Shown: positions 33,874 through 48,900, counted from the first letter of the stretch. The stretch: DNA of 64,000 nt from Flavobacterium daemonense (GCF_007341385.1 NZ_VJYD01000010.1:124001-188000), one strand, 5' to 3'. A program made the numbers and translations. Notes: a model not told the origin generated them from the sequence alone.

Positions 33874-34755
33874 TTATTTAATGCTGTTTTTTACAAACTC
33901 ATTCAGTCTCTCGGCTAAAGAATCATCAACAGAAACCAATGGAAGACGAACTGTGTTATCAGCAATTCCAAGGGCTTGGAAGATTTGCTTGATTCCAGCT
34001 GGATTTCCTTGCTCAAAAATCATATCAATACTGTCTGATAAAAAGTAATGTGTTTTAAATGCATCAGCTACTTTTTTATTCAAACCTAAACGAATCATTT
34101 CTGAAAATTCTTTAGGAAAACCCTGTCCAATTACAGAAATCACCCCTGCTCCACCTGCCAAAACGATAGGCAATGCCAGCATATCATCTCCAGAAATCAC
34201 AAGAAAATCTTTTGGTGCATTTTTGATAATCTGCATTGCTTGAGCCATATCTCCGGCTGCTTCTTTTATTGCAACTACATTTTCAAAATCATTTGCCAAA
34301 CGAATTACCGTTGAAGGAAGCATATTGCTAGCCGTTCTTCCTGGAACGTTATATAAAATCACAGGAATTGGAGAAGCTTCAGCAATCGCTTTAAAATGCT
34401 GATAAATTCCTTCCTGAGTTGGTTTATTATAATATGGAGAAACAGATAAAATAGCTTCAAAAGCTGAAAAATTTCTAGTCTTTAATTCCTTAACAATCTC
34501 CATTGTATTGTTCCCTCCTACTCCAAGAACTAGAGGCAATCTTCCTTTATTTACGTCAATTACCGTATTGATAACCAACTCTTTTTCCTCTTGCGTCAAG
34601 GTAGCATTTTCTGCCGTTGTTCCCATAACTACAAGATATTCAACTCCTCCATCGATCGAAAAATTTACGATACGCTGCAAAGCTTCGATATCGACTGAAA
34701 AGTCACTTTTAAATGGAGTTACAAGTGCAACACCAGTTCCTATTAATGATTGCAT
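33874..34755 (-). CDS. dapA: 4-hydroxy-tetrahydrodipicolinate synthase
   Basis: Condenses pyruvate and aspartate semialdehyde in lysine and peptidoglycan (diaminopimelate) synthesis. In 293 residues: [10 protein letters not shown] at the N-terminus, [23 protein letters not shown], catalytic Tyr136 in YNVPGRT, and the Schiff-base Lys164 in VAIKEAAGD. The second gene of a pair: it starts 14 bp after the DUF6913 gene. Confidence 0.96.
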   Translation of the reverse strand: MQSLIGTGVALVTPFKSDFSVDIEALQRIVNFSIDGGVEYLVVMGTTAENATLTQEEKELVINTVIDVNKGRLPLVLGVGGNNTMEIVKELKTRNFSAFEAILSVSPYYNKPTQEGIYQHFKAIAEASPIPVILYNVPGRTASNMLPSTVIRLANDFENVVAIKEAAGDMAQAMQIIKNAPKDFLVISGDDMLALPIVLAGGAGVISVIGQGFPKEFSEMIRLGLNKKVADAFKTHYFLSDSIDMIFEQGNPAGIKQIFQALGIADNTVRLPLVSVDDSLAERLNEFVKNSIK

Positions 34756-34769
34756 ATTTTAATTATAAT

Positions 34770-35282
34770 TTATTTTATACTTTTTAAATACCTAAATAAC
34801 TCAGAAACAAACACTTTATAGTTTTCTATTTCCGTATCGATCATCCATCGGTTTAATTTTTTATCTACTGATGAAAACCCTACTTTAAACTTCGCTTTTG
34901 ATTTGCTGGTTACCATCATCAAAATTGCTTTTTCGATGTTGTAATAACTAATCAAAAGATCAAATTCTGCTTCAACAAAATCATTCAGAAAAACTGCTGT
35001 AATATCTCCTTTCCAATTGATATCTTTTTTGCTAAAAGTTGGTCTTGAGTATGTTTTTTTCTTCTTTAATTTACTTCTGTAAGCAACAGTTTTTATGTTT
35101 TCAGGATCAATTCCATGCAGCGAAAGCTCTTTTTCTAATTCTTTTGAATGGCGAAAATCACTCTCATCTATCAATAAACCAATTGTTTGTACATTCCGCG
35201 TAAATACTTCGTTTTTTACAATATTCAGATTATTTTTTAATGATTTTTTTACAAATAATTCCTTTATATAATTTAAAAACAT
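34770..35282 (-). CDS. DUF6913-like hypothetical protein
   Basis: A 170-residue soluble protein with an N-terminal basic amphipathic segment (MFLNYIKELFVKKSLKNNL). Alternating strands and helices follow (VQTIGLLIDESDF, AVFLNDFVEAEFDLLISYYN, AILMMVTSKSKAKFKVGFS), ending in a helix with VFVSELFRYLKS. I associate it with the flavobacterial DUF6913 family; function unknown. It is the first gene of a two-gene operon with dapA. A TAATTTTG element at 35301-35308 (minus strand) could be its promoter. Confidence 0.65.
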   Translation of the reverse strand: MFLNYIKELFVKKSLKNNLNIVKNEVFTRNVQTIGLLIDESDFRHSKELEKELSLHGIDPENIKTVAYRSKLKKKKTYSRPTFSKKDINWKGDITAVFLNDFVEAEFDLLISYYNIEKAILMMVTSKSKAKFKVGFSSVDKKLNRWMIDTEIENYKVFVSELFRYLKSIK

Positions 35283-35329
35283 AGTATTTTTACCAGATTA
35301 CAAAATTAATTATTTAAGTCGCATTTAAA

Positions 35330-36109
35330 ATGGTAAAACTAAAAAAGTATAACGGATTTTTAAAACTTTTTGTTATATTCTTAACACTTTTTTTTATTTA
35401 TTCCTGCAGTTCAAAGAACTACAATTTAACTAAGATTGAAGGAAAACAACTTCCAATAACTGAAAAAGGAGCAGAAACTCCTGAAATAGAAAGCTTTATT
35501 AAACCATATCGCGATCATATCAATAAAGATTTAGACAGCGTTTTAGCCTATGCTCCTGAAACTCTTGATAAAAGCAATGGAAAATGGCAAACCACAATTG
35601 GCTGTCTTTTGGCAGATGTTTGTGTGCAAAGAGGAAATCTAGTTTTCAAAAAACGCGAAAACAAAACAATTGATTTGTGTTTGTTAAATCATGGCGGTAT
35701 CCGAGCAATTCTTCCCAAAGGAAATGTAACGACCAGAACTGCTTTTGAAATTATGCCTTTTGAAAACAATTTAGTTGTTATTGCCTTGAAAGGTCAGCAA
35801 ATTGAAGATATTGCAGCTTATATTATTAAGGAGAAAAAACCGCAACCGTTATCTGGAATGACTTTTACAATTTCGAAAGACAAGACAGCTAAAAATATCA
35901 TGATTCAAGGAAAACCTTTTGATGTCAACAAAGTTTATTATGTTGCTACCAATGATTATTTGGCAAATGGCGGAGACAGCATGACTTTCTTTGCAAAAGG
36001 TGTTGAAAAATTCGATTTAAACTACAAACTTCGAGATGTATTGATTGATTATTTCAAAGAAGTCGATACGATTCCGGCGCCAAGAGATATCAGAATTACA
36101 GAAGAATAA
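35330..36109 (+). CDS. 5'-nucleotidase C-terminal-domain lipoprotein
   Basis: A 259-residue lipoprotein (signal ends FIYSC, Cys26) that contains only the substrate-binding half of a UshA-type 5'-nucleotidase. Seen are LLNHGGIRAILPKGNVT, TAFEIMPFENNLVVIALKG and YYVATNDYLANGGDSM, the nucleoside-binding loop. The metal-binding catalytic half is encoded by the next gene, 52 bp downstream. In the single-chain enzyme the catalytic half comes first, so the order is reversed here. The two products probably form one enzyme in the periplasm. Confidence 0.88.
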   Translation: MVKLKKYNGFLKLFVIFLTLFFIYSCSSKNYNLTKIEGKQLPITEKGAETPEIESFIKPYRDHINKDLDSVLAYAPETLDKSNGKWQTTIGCLLADVCVQRGNLVFKKRENKTIDLCLLNHGGIRAILPKGNVTTRTAFEIMPFENNLVVIALKGQQIEDIAAYIIKEKKPQPLSGMTFTISKDKTAKNIMIQGKPFDVNKVYYVATNDYLANGGDSMTFFAKGVEKFDLNYKLRDVLIDYFKEVDTIPAPRDIRITEE

Positions 36110-36161
36110 CATTTCAAGAAAAACTAAAATTACTCGCGTTTACGCAAAAAAAATATATCCA

Positions 36162-37058
36162 ATGAAAAGAAGAGAATTTATCGAAAAAACTGCTGCAAGT
36201 ACCGCTCTTTTAAGTTTAGGTTTGTCATTAAGCAGTTTTGAAACTAACGATATCAAACACTTGACTGTTTTGCATACTAATGATGTCCACAGCCATATTG
36301 ATCCTTTTCCTGCTGATGACCCAAGAAATCCAAACAAAGGTGGTGTTTCTCGACGTGCAGCGCTGATTGAAACGATCCGCCAAGAAAATCCTAATGTTCT
36401 TTTATTGGATGCTGGAGATATTTTTCAAGGAACTCCGTATTTTAATTATTATGGAGGAGAACTTGAATTTAAACTAATGAGCATGATGAAGTACGATGCT
36501 TCGACTATTGGAAATCATGATTTTGACAATGGTCTTGAAGGCTTGTACGCACAAATGCCTCATGCAAAATTTGAATTCATCAATTCTAACTATGACTTTT
36601 CAAAAACAGTCATGAACGGACTTGTAAAACCCTACAAAATTTTCAACAAAAACGGAATCAAAGTTGGTGTTTTTGGTTTAGGAATTGAACTTGACGGTTT
36701 GGTTGACAAAAAAATGTATAAAGAAACTGTTTACAACAATCCTGTAGAGATTGCTCAGGATATGACCAAGTTATTAAAGCAAGAAGAGAAATGTGATTTA
36801 GTTATTTGTTTGTCGCATCTTGGCTACAATTATAAAGATGAACCAACTAAAATTTGTGACTTGAAATTGGCTGAATTGACTCAAGATATCGATTTAATTA
36901 TTGGTGGACATACGCATACTTTTCTGGACAAACCAACTATTGTCAAAAACAAAGCTGGTGAAAATGTCTTAGTGAACCAAGTGGGCTGTTATGGGATAAA
37001 TTTAGGGCGTATTGATTTTTATTTCGACAAAAACAAAAATCATACTAATCAAGCAAAA

Positions 37059-37073
<15 letters not shown>
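36162..37073 (+). CDS. 5'-nucleotidase-type metallophosphoesterase with Tat signal
   Basis: A 304-residue catalytic half of a 5'-nucleotidase or 2',3'-cyclic phosphodiesterase. Dimetal motifs appear in order: LHTNDVHSHIDP, LLDAGDIFQGT, IGNHDFDNG, CLSHLGYN and IIGGHTHTF. The start at 36162 gives a twin-arginine signal (MKRREFIEKTAASTALLSLG); a longer frame to 36045 would overlap the preceding gene and hide it. The preceding gene supplies the C-terminal domain. Its 3' end overlaps the convergent membrane-protein gene by 15 bp. Confidence 0.9.
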
Positions 37074-39753
<2,680 letters not shown>

Positions 39754-39791
39754 TTAAAATGATGTCCGGTAATTTAGAATAACTGAAAGAT

Positions 39792-39825
39792 CAAAATTAG
39801 AATTATTTTCGCTGAAAAACATCAA
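39792..39825 (-). promoter_or_regulatory. Possible ligA promoter
   Basis: TAATTTTG (39792-39799, minus strand) with TTG 23 nt upstream (39823-39825). Spacing is at the long end of the usual range. Confidence 0.4.
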
Positions 39826-39847
39826 AAAACTAAAGTTTTAAAAAATC

Positions 39848-39882
39848 AAAAATCAGGCGACAACGAATTGCAGCCTGATTTT
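39848..39882 (-). terminator. Terminator of the T9SS cargo cluster
   Basis: AAAATCAGGC and GCCTGATTTT form a 10-bp stem with a 14-nt loop about 110 bp after the OmpA-gene stop codon, with T-rich sequence on the minus strand. Confidence 0.65.
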
Positions 39883-39993
39883 CTTCTTGTCCACTATTCT
39901 TTAAAAAAGAATTAAACAAAACCAACTTCCAAATGGTTTCTTCGTTTTATATTTTTACACTGATAATCAAATAATTAGCGCGCAAATATAAAA

Positions 39994-41931
39994 CTATTTT
40001 TGGATAATGATAAAGTCAGAACGTCTATTTAACAAATGCTCTTCTTCGGTGCATTTTACGCCATTCTTACATTTGTTGATCAATCGGGTTTCTCCATAAC
40101 CAATTGCGCTTTCGATGCGAGAAGCGTCAATACCTTGAGAAATAATATAATCACGAGTAGATTTGGCTCTATTGTCTGAGAGTTTCAAGTTGTAGGAATC
40201 TTTTCCACGAGAATCTGTATGTGATTCAATTTTGATTCTGATGTTAGGAAATTTTTGCATGATAAATACTACTTTCGTCAACTCTTCAACTGCCAAAGGC
40301 GTGATATTGTATTTGTCGTAATCAAAGTAAATTGGTTTAACATCGACTTTTTCGACACCTTTATTTTTCACAACCAAATCGTCATAATTACTTAATTCAA
40401 AATTGACATCTTTAATCTCGCCTCCATTTTCCTTCGTTGTTTCTACCGTTTTTTCGTCGCTGGCATAATTTGGTTTTGCCGCAATCATTTTTACGATTTT
40501 ACCACAAGGCACTTCGATTACATATTTACCTTCAAAATTTGTTTTTGTTTCTCCAAGTACTTCTGTATATGAATTGTATGCCATGATTGAAACATCAGTA
40601 AGAGGCAATCTAGTTTTTTTATCTATTGCCATTCCCGAAATAGCCTGATTACAAACTGGTTTTCCTTTTACAAAAGAATAAATATCATCATCACCCTTAC
40701 CGCCGGCTCTATTTGATGAAACATAACCGTAAGTATCTGTGTTGTCAATTATAAAAGAAAAATCGTCTTTGTTGCTGTTGATTGGCGGGCCTAAATTTAC
40801 TGGTGTTGAAAAAGTTCCGTCAGCAAGAAGATTACTTTCATAGACATCTAAATCTCCGTAGCCATAATGTCCATCAGAAGAAAAATAAAGTTTATTGTTG
40901 CGGAAGTATGGAAAAACTTCGTTACCAAGTGTATTGATTTTTGGCCCAAGATTCACTGGAGAACTCATCGTGCCATCGGCAGCAATTTTCACATAATATA
41001 AGTCTGTTTGACCAACACCACCCGGCATATCTGAAGCAAAGAAAAGCCATTTTCCGTCTTCGCTTAAAGCTGGATGTCCAACAGAATAATCTTTATTATC
41101 AAAGAAAATCTGTTGCGGATTTTCTAATTTATTATTTATAATATCACCCTTAACGATTTGAAAATTATTGGTTTTGCTTTCGTCAATAACCAATTTATTT
41201 TTTTTGACAATGTTTGTAGAATAATACATTGTTTTTCCGCTCGCGTCAAAAGATGCTGTCGCTTCATGATATTTGGTCATTACATTCGGCAGAAACAACT
41301 TTTCGTCGTATAAACTTCCGTCGGCAGGATTTCTTTCTGCCAAATAAAGATTTAAGAAAGGCTGATTGTTCCAAGTGTATAGTTTTTCGCTGAACTTTGT
41401 GGTATCTCTTGCAGAAGTAAATACGATTTTGTCTTGAAAATAAGTCGCCCCAAAATCAGATTTACTTGTATTAATATCCAGATTTTTAATGGTATATAGC
41501 GATTTAGCTTTCGACAAACTATCCATTTGCTTTTTTTGAGCAAGATATCGGTTGACTTCTTTTTGATCTCCTTTTTTATTCAGATACTCTTTTGTCATTT
41601 TATCTGCCTCATCATAATCCATAACACCTTTTAGTGTCTGGATATAACGCAGATAATAAATATCAGTCAAATTATTTCCTTGTACTTCGTACAGCTTTTT
41701 ATACCATGTCAAGGCATTTCTTTCATCGGAAATAAAATAATACGAATCGGCAGCATTTTTTATAGTTTGTGCTGACGGATTTTTGCTGTGCTGCAAAATT
41801 TCTTCGTATGCCTTTGATGCATCTGCGTAAGCAAAATTTCTAAACAAGGCATCGGCCTGTTTTAAATTAGTCTTTTGAGCAAAACTAAACGTAATGCTCA
41901 AGACTAAACTTAGGATATATAGTTTTTTCAT
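39994..41931 (-). CDS. OmpA-family protein with PD40 repeats
   Basis: A 645-residue envelope protein: signal peptide (MKKLYILSLVLSITFSFAQ), TPR-like helices (about 25-130), WD40/PD40 beta-propeller repeats (for example HPALSEDGKWLFFASDMPGG, YFSSDGHYGYGDLDVYES), a CarboxypepD_reg module (AIDKKTRLPLTDVSI), and a C-terminal OmpA domain that binds peptidoglycan (ESHTDSRGKDSYNLKLSDNR). Proteins with this layout sit next to PorP/SprF genes and are thought to tie the T9SS or its partner to the cell wall (compare PorE). It is the third gene of the cluster, 11 bp after porP/sprF. Confidence 0.9.
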   Translation of the reverse strand: MKKLYILSLVLSITFSFAQKTNLKQADALFRNFAYADASKAYEEILQHSKNPSAQTIKNAADSYYFISDERNALTWYKKLYEVQGNNLTDIYYLRYIQTLKGVMDYDEADKMTKEYLNKKGDQKEVNRYLAQKKQMDSLSKAKSLYTIKNLDINTSKSDFGATYFQDKIVFTSARDTTKFSEKLYTWNNQPFLNLYLAERNPADGSLYDEKLFLPNVMTKYHEATASFDASGKTMYYSTNIVKKNKLVIDESKTNNFQIVKGDIINNKLENPQQIFFDNKDYSVGHPALSEDGKWLFFASDMPGGVGQTDLYYVKIAADGTMSSPVNLGPKINTLGNEVFPYFRNNKLYFSSDGHYGYGDLDVYESNLLADGTFSTPVNLGPPINSNKDDFSFIIDNTDTYGYVSSNRAGGKGDDDIYSFVKGKPVCNQAISGMAIDKKTRLPLTDVSIMAYNSYTEVLGETKTNFEGKYVIEVPCGKIVKMIAAKPNYASDEKTVETTKENGGEIKDVNFELSNYDDLVVKNKGVEKVDVKPIYFDYDKYNITPLAVEELTKVVFIMQKFPNIRIKIESHTDSRGKDSYNLKLSDNRAKSTRDYIISQGIDASRIESAIGYGETRLINKCKNGVKCTEEEHLLNRRSDFIIIQK

Positions 41932-41942
41932 AGGTTTTTGAT

Positions 41943-42878
41943 TTAGAAGAATCGAGGAGATTTAATTTTACTTTCGCCTTTATTTAACTGATAGCGCAGG
42001 ATGATTTCGTGCGATCCGTCATTGTATTTATTCAGATCGCTAACGGTGTAATCAAAAGCGTATCCAACATAAAAACTTTTAGAAATCTGAAAACCAGCCA
42101 AAATACTCACAGAATCATCTGTTCTGTAAGAACCGCCGATTACAAATTTTTCAGCAATCATAAAATTCGCCGAGATATCTGCAGTAATTGGTGCTCCAGT
42201 TACCGCTTTTACTAAAAATGCAGGTTTGAATTTTAAATTCGGATTCAAATCAAAAACATAACCTCCCATGAAATAATAGTGCAGACGATCATAGTCAATA
42301 GATTCCTGAACATCATCATAATATGAGTTTTGGATGAAACTCGGAATCGAAGCGCCTACATACCATTTATCTGTATAATAATAGATTCCCGCTCCAACTG
42401 CTAATTTTGCCTGATTGTCAATATTTTGATTCAACAAAACATCATTTGGATCATAATATCTTCCTTTTGACCAATCTACATTTAGCATTCTCATACCCGC
42501 TTTTAAACCGAAAGCCAATCTTTTTTCGTATCCAAGCGGAATAGAATAAGAGAAGTTTCCGTCAAGATAAAGCTCGCTTGATGGACCTATTTTGTCGTTA
42601 ACGACGCTAAGTCCCAAACCAAGTTTCTCATTTCGAAGCGGTGCGTGAACAGAAAAAGACTGTGTTTCTGGCGCACCAGAAATTCCAACCCATTGAGAAC
42701 GGTGCAAAAGTGTTGCTTCTAAAGTACCGGTAGACCCAGCATAAGCTGGATTTACCGCCATAGTATTGTACATATACTGCGTGTACTCAGGATCTTGCTG
42801 TGCACTGGCACAGAATGTAATAAAAGAACATATTAGAATAAAATATGTTTTCTTCAGTGATTTTATATATAGTTTCAT
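41943..42878 (-). CDS. PorP/SprF family type IX secretion membrane protein
   Basis: A 311-residue outer-membrane barrel of the PorP/SprF family. After the signal peptide comes the signature QDPEYTQYMYNTMAVNPAYAGS, then HRSQWVGISGAPETQSFSVHAPL and repeated beta-strands. SprF is needed in F. johnsoniae for surface display of SprB, the giant gliding adhesin with a type B sorting domain; other paralogues serve other type B cargos. Here it lies directly after the 3240-residue cargo gene (46-bp gap), so it is most likely that protein's dedicated partner. Confidence 0.93.
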   Translation of the reverse strand: MKLYIKSLKKTYFILICSFITFCASAQQDPEYTQYMYNTMAVNPAYAGSTGTLEATLLHRSQWVGISGAPETQSFSVHAPLRNEKLGLGLSVVNDKIGPSSELYLDGNFSYSIPLGYEKRLAFGLKAGMRMLNVDWSKGRYYDPNDVLLNQNIDNQAKLAVGAGIYYYTDKWYVGASIPSFIQNSYYDDVQESIDYDRLHYYFMGGYVFDLNPNLKFKPAFLVKAVTGAPITADISANFMIAEKFVIGGSYRTDDSVSILAGFQISKSFYVGYAFDYTVSDLNKYNDGSHEIILRYQLNKGESKIKSPRFF

Positions 42879-42924
42879 AACGATACTTATTTAGTTTAAT
42901 TAATTAGATGATTAAATCGTTTGC

Positions 42925-45900
42925 TTATCTCATGATAGATAACCATCCTTTTTTAACCGTTCCGTCTCCAATGTCTATCACATAAAAATAAGTACCTGTT
43001 GGCAGCATATCTCCTCTACTAATAACTCCAGATACATTGGCAGTTCCGTTCCAATCATTTTCATAATGCTGTTTGCTGTAAACTAAAGCACCATATCTAT
43101 TGTAAACTTTCAATTCATTATTTGGATAAGATTCGATACAGTCAATTCTGAACAAGTCATTAGAACCATCATTATTTGGCGTAAACTCATTGTAAACTGT
43201 CAAACAAATTGGCTCAACAGAAACCGAAGCCGTATTGTTTGCCGCAGAAATGTCTAAAGGAGTCGATATTTCAATAGTTGCAACTGATAGATAATCGGTT
43301 CCATGAAGTACTTCGGCAACAATTGTAAGCACTAAGCTCTGACCTGCATTTAGTGTTGGAATTGTCCAAAGCTGCGTTGCTGGATCAAATGTTCCTCCTG
43401 TTGTACTTGAACTAACCAAATCGTAGCCGTTAGGCAATAAATCACTTACAAGTGTATTTATGAAATTTCCTTGTCCTACATTGTTTACTGTTACTGTAAA
43501 TGTTATCTGTTCTCCAAAATTTGGATTTGGATTACTTACTGTATTTGTAATCGTTAAATCTGAACAAGTTGCTACCGTAACATTTAATGTTTTTGTAGTT
43601 GTTTCATCGCAAGTATTGATGTAAGTAACTTTAACTTGACCAGCTCCAATGTCTGACCATGAAATTGTCACATTTCCGTCATTAGTTCCTCCGCCAGAAA
43701 CAATTGTTCCGTTTGTAACTGACCACACATAATTTGATTTGCCATTTGCAACTGAATATGTCACACCTTGGAAAACGCATGGTGTATCGTCAGTACTTGT
43801 AATTGGAACTAAAGCATCATTTTCAAATGCAATTGTCACTCCTAATCTTGTTGCTCCTTCACATCCGTTTGTAGTGTTGGCAAGAGCTGCTGCATAATAA
43901 GTGCCAGCAGTTAATTGCGTATTTGCTGCTAAAGGTGTTCCTCCTGTTGCTGTAGAATACCAAACTACATTTGGCTCATTTACCAAGATATTAGCAAGAG
44001 TTGGCAATTTTGACAAACAAAATGTTTGAGTTGTTCTTGGCGTTGTAATTACTCCTGGCGTATTTACATTTACCACAACTGCCAAACGTACCGGGTTTTC
44101 ACAACCTATTGCACTTGAAACAGCACCATAATAAGTTCCTGTTGTTAATGCTGTAGCTGCAGGAATTGCTGTTCCTCCAGTTGCTGTGCTATACCAAACC
44201 ACATTTGCTTCATTCACTTGAATATTAGCCACTGTAGGTGAATTCAGTGTACAGAAGTTTTGCGTCGCATTATTTGTAGTTGGTGTCGGACTTGGAGTTG
44301 TTACTGTTACAGTTACTTGTAAACGAGTTGAACTTTCGCATCCTGTCGCCGCATCTACAATATTTCCATAATAAACTCCAGATGTCAATGCTGTTGTTGA
44401 TGGTATTGCTGTTCCGCCTGTTGCAGTACTAAACCACGTAACATTGCTTTCATTTACTTGAATGCTCGCAATAGTTGGCGCCGCTGTCGAGCAGAAATTT
44501 TGCGAAGCATTATTCGTAGTAGGATTTATTGTTTTCCCTACAGTAACGTTTACTAACAATCGTACACTACTTTCACAACCTGTTGCAGGATCTTTTATAG
44601 CTCCATAATAAGTTCCACTTGTTAGTGCCGTTGTTGAAGCAATTGCTGTTCCACCTATTGCTGTATTGTACCAAACTACATTTGCTTCATTTACTTGAAT
44701 ACTAGCAACTGTTGGTGCATTTCCAGAACAGAAAACTTGAGCATTGTTAGTTGTTGTTGGTGTAGCTGGATTAGTTACCGTAACCGCTACTTGCAAACGA
44801 GTTGCACTTTCGCAATTTGTAACTGGATCTTTTATTGCTCCAAAATAAGTGCCACTTGTCAAAGCTGTTGTTGAAGCAATTGCTGTTCCACCAGTTTGAG
44901 CGTTGTACCAAACTACATTTGCTTCATTAACTTGAATATTTGCAAAAGTTGGTGCATTTACCAAACAGAAATTTTGCGTAGCATTGCTCGTTGTCGGTGT
45001 TCCAGGATCAGAAACCTTAATAACGATTTGTAATCTTGTTGCGCTTTCGCAGTTTGTTGCTGGATCAAAGATTGCTGCAAAATAACTGCCGCTTGTCAAA
45101 GCTGTTGTTGATGTAATTGCTGTTCCGCCTGTTGCGGCGTTGTACCAAACAATGTTTCCAACTGCTGGAGCATTTATTTGAATATTTGCAATTGTTGGCG
45201 CATCAATTAAACAGAAATTCTGTGTAGCATTATTCGTTGTTGGTGTTCCCGGATCATTTACCGTAACAGCAACCAATAAACGAACTGAACTTTCGCAGTT
45301 TGTTATCGGATCTTTTAAAGCCGCATAGTAATTACTGCTTGTCAACGCTGCTGTTGATGCTATAGCTGTTCCGCCTGTTGCAGCGTTATACCAAACTACA
45401 TTTGTTTCATTCACTTGAATACTTGCTACTGTTGGTGCAGTAATCAAACAGAAATTTTGTGCAGCATTGTTTGTTGTTGGTGTTCCTGGATCAGTAACTG
45501 TAATTGCTATTGCTAATCTAGAAGCACTTTCGCAGTTTGTCGCTGGGTCAAAAATTACTGCATAATAACTACCTGTTGTTAAAGCTGTTGCTGAAGCAAT
45601 TGCTGTTCCACCTGTTGCAGCATTGTACCAAACAATATTTCCAACAGCAGGTGCATTTACCTGAATATTAGCAATTGTCGGCGCATCAATCAAACAGAAA
45701 TTTTGTGTAGCATTATTTGTTGTTGGCGTTCCCGGATCAGAAACATTTATTACGATTTGTAATCTCGCAGCGCTTTCGCAGTTTGTTGCTGGATCAAAAA
45801 TTGCTGCAAAATAACTGCCGCTTGTCAAGGCTGCTGTCGATGCAATTGCTGTTCCGCCTGTTGCGGCGTTGTACCAAACAATGTTTCCAACTGCTGGAGC

Positions 45901-48900
45901 ATTTATTTGAATATTGGCAACTGTTGGCGCATCAATTAAACAGAAATTCTGCGTAGCATTATTTGTTGTTGGTGTTCCCGGATCATTTACTGTAACGGCA
46001 ACCAATAAACGAACTGAACTTTCACAGTTTGTTGTAGGATCTTTTAAGGCTGCATAGTAATTACCGCTTGTCAACGCTGTTGTTGATGCTATAGCTGTTC
46101 CGCCTGTCGCAGCATTATACCAAACCACATTTGTTTCATTCACTTGAATACTTGCCACTGTTGGTGCAGTAATCAAACAGAAATTTTGCGTAGCATTGTT
46201 TGTTGTTGGTGTTCCTGGATCAGTTACACTAATTGTAACTGCTAATCTTTGAGCACTTTCACAATTTGTTACTGGATCGTGTATTGTTGCATAATAAACA
46301 CCAGTTGTTAAAGGTGTTGCTGACGGAATTATTGTTCCACCAGTTAAAGCTGTGTACCAAACTACATTCGCAGGATTTGCTGTACTTACTTGAATACTAG
46401 CAAATGTTGGCGCATCTACAACACAGAATTTTTGATCTGTATTTGTAATTGAAGGTATTCCCGGATCATTTACTCTCACAGCAACTGCTAATCGAACAGA
46501 ACTTTCACAGTTTGTTGAAGGGTCTTTAATCGCTGCATAATATGTTCCGCTGGCTAATGCTGTTGCAGGCGCAATTACTGTTCCGCCTGTTGCTGCAGAA
46601 TACCAAACTATATTTGCTTCATTTACCTGAATATTGGCAACTGTTGGCGCATCAATCAAACAAAAATCTTGTGTAGTATTTGTCGTTGTTGGCGTACCCG
46701 GATCAGTTAGCGTAATAGTTCCTTCCTGAAGTGTGCCTGCTAAATTTTCGCAAGTTGTATCACTAGAAACCGCAACATAATAAGAAACTGGTCCCATTGC
46801 AAGTGTTAATCCTGAAACAGTCAATACTCCTGAAGAATTTATGGCATAAGTAATTGTGCCATTAGTATCTCCATTTGCTATAGGCTGTGTTTTATTGGCA
46901 TCGTGATACCAAGTAAATACAGGATTTGTCAATGCAGGTGCTGCTGGTGTCAATGAAGCTGCTAAATCATGGCAAACTGTTACATCGGCTACCGAAAGAT
47001 CATTTTGGTCAGACGGTCTTAAGATTGTAAACGTTATTTGTTTTCTATTTGCTTCAGCAGTTTCACAATTTTCATCTGAACTAAATCCAACAAAGTAAGT
47101 ATAAGTTCCAGGCATCAAACCAGTTATTGTTAATGAAGAAACTGTTTCTCCAGGAACTGGTTGGCTTGTTGTTCCGTCAAATTTATACCAATGATATACA
47201 GGGTTTGTTATTGTTCCTGTTGTATTTAATGTTGTAGCCAAAGTTACCGTTCCTGTTGGCGCACAAATTGTAGTCGAAGCTGCACCATTCAAAGTAATAT
47301 CTGTTAAAAGATTTTCTGGGCTAGATGCTTTTACTTCAACTGTAACCTCTCCTCTAGTCATTGCTTCACAATTGTAGCGAACTGGCTGAACGTAGTATTT
47401 ATAGATTCCGGCTGCTAAAGTTGCAGGAACTGTATAAGTCGGACCATTTGCAACAATTGAACCTCCTGTTGGAGCATCATACCAAACATAGGTAGAACAA
47501 GCTTCCTCTGGAATTTTGAGCGTGACTCCGCTTCCGGGACAAACCGCAACTTTATTAGTAGGGTCTCCGTCTATGACCGAGGTATTTGCAACTCGTTCAA
47601 CAGTATGAACTCTTAAGAATTCTAAAACTCCTGCTACGCCGCCAAAACGAATTCTTACTCTATCATAAGATTCTGTTGGAGAAGAAACTAAAACCATCGC
47701 CATGGTATTGGCAGATAATAATTTTAAGCTCAATAATGTGCTCGTATTTTGAATTGGAGCTCCTACCGCAACGTTTCCTAAATAACGCTGAATAGTAAAA
47801 CCAGTCAGTAAATTAACATTTAAAAGAGTTCCTGGTTTTGAAATTACAATTCTTAGCGTATCACTTACTACAGATGGCGTTTTAAATTGCACAGTCAAAT
47901 CGGCAGCTGCCAAGGCACCCACACCGCTGTACATGGTTGCGTAGGTTGTAACATCATTATCTGCTACATTCCACGCATCGCTTACTCCCACTGTAGATGT
48001 TAGCGCTCCTACCGGAAGTCCTAAATCTGTGGTTCCATAAAAAATATCTTGAATATCTCCCGGAGTACAGGCTACAGTACTAACCGATTTATTGTAATAT
48101 GCCTCATAAACTTTTGTATTCTGAGCAACACTTAAGACCGCTCCTGATATAATTCTGATTCCGTCATAATCCTGTGGACCAGCTGCATTTGAAGGAACGA
48201 AAGTAAATTCATATGCATTATCGCCCGGAAGCACATTTAACAAAGCCCCTGAAACAGATTGCATTGTTCCAATATCTACTCCTCCTTTAGTTCCAATTAC
48301 AGAAACCCCTTGAGCAACGCCTAATCCGCTGTATTCAGAGCCTAGTTTTACCGTTACTGGCGTTCCTTTTGCAATATTTGCAGACCAAGTTAAATTCTGG
48401 GTAGTTGTACCAACTCCTAAAAGTCCTACTCCTGTAGTGATCGTCGAGAAAGTCTGCGGATTTCCATCAACAGCATTCGCTTCATTAGAAACTGTTCCTG
48501 TAACAATTGTACTCCAATTTTGTGCATTAGCATAAACTCTTTGTGTTAAGGATTGACAATTGTCTGGATCTTTAACATTGATTGAAAGCGTTCCAGTAAC
48601 AGAGCAACCTCCTAATGTTGACACAACTGTGTACGTATAGATTCCTGGTACATTAAGTGGTCCTGTAGTAAATGGAGGTCCTGCCAATGCAACCCCTTTT
48701 GGATCATACCATGCCATTGTACCATTTGAAGTCGCATTTAATGTTACATTACTTCCCTGCGCCACAGATTGTGCTGGATCGACAGTCAAGCTTGGCAACG
48801 GATTGACAGTCACAGTTACTGGCTGTTTTGCCGATGGACAATCATCTCCGTTGCGTTGAGCTTGAATTGAGTAAGCACCACTAATTGTTATATTCATCGC

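Noticed and set aside
43830..46708. CRISPR-like array because of regular repeats
   Set aside because: Repeats are 237-246 nt, in frame and coding; there are no short spacers.
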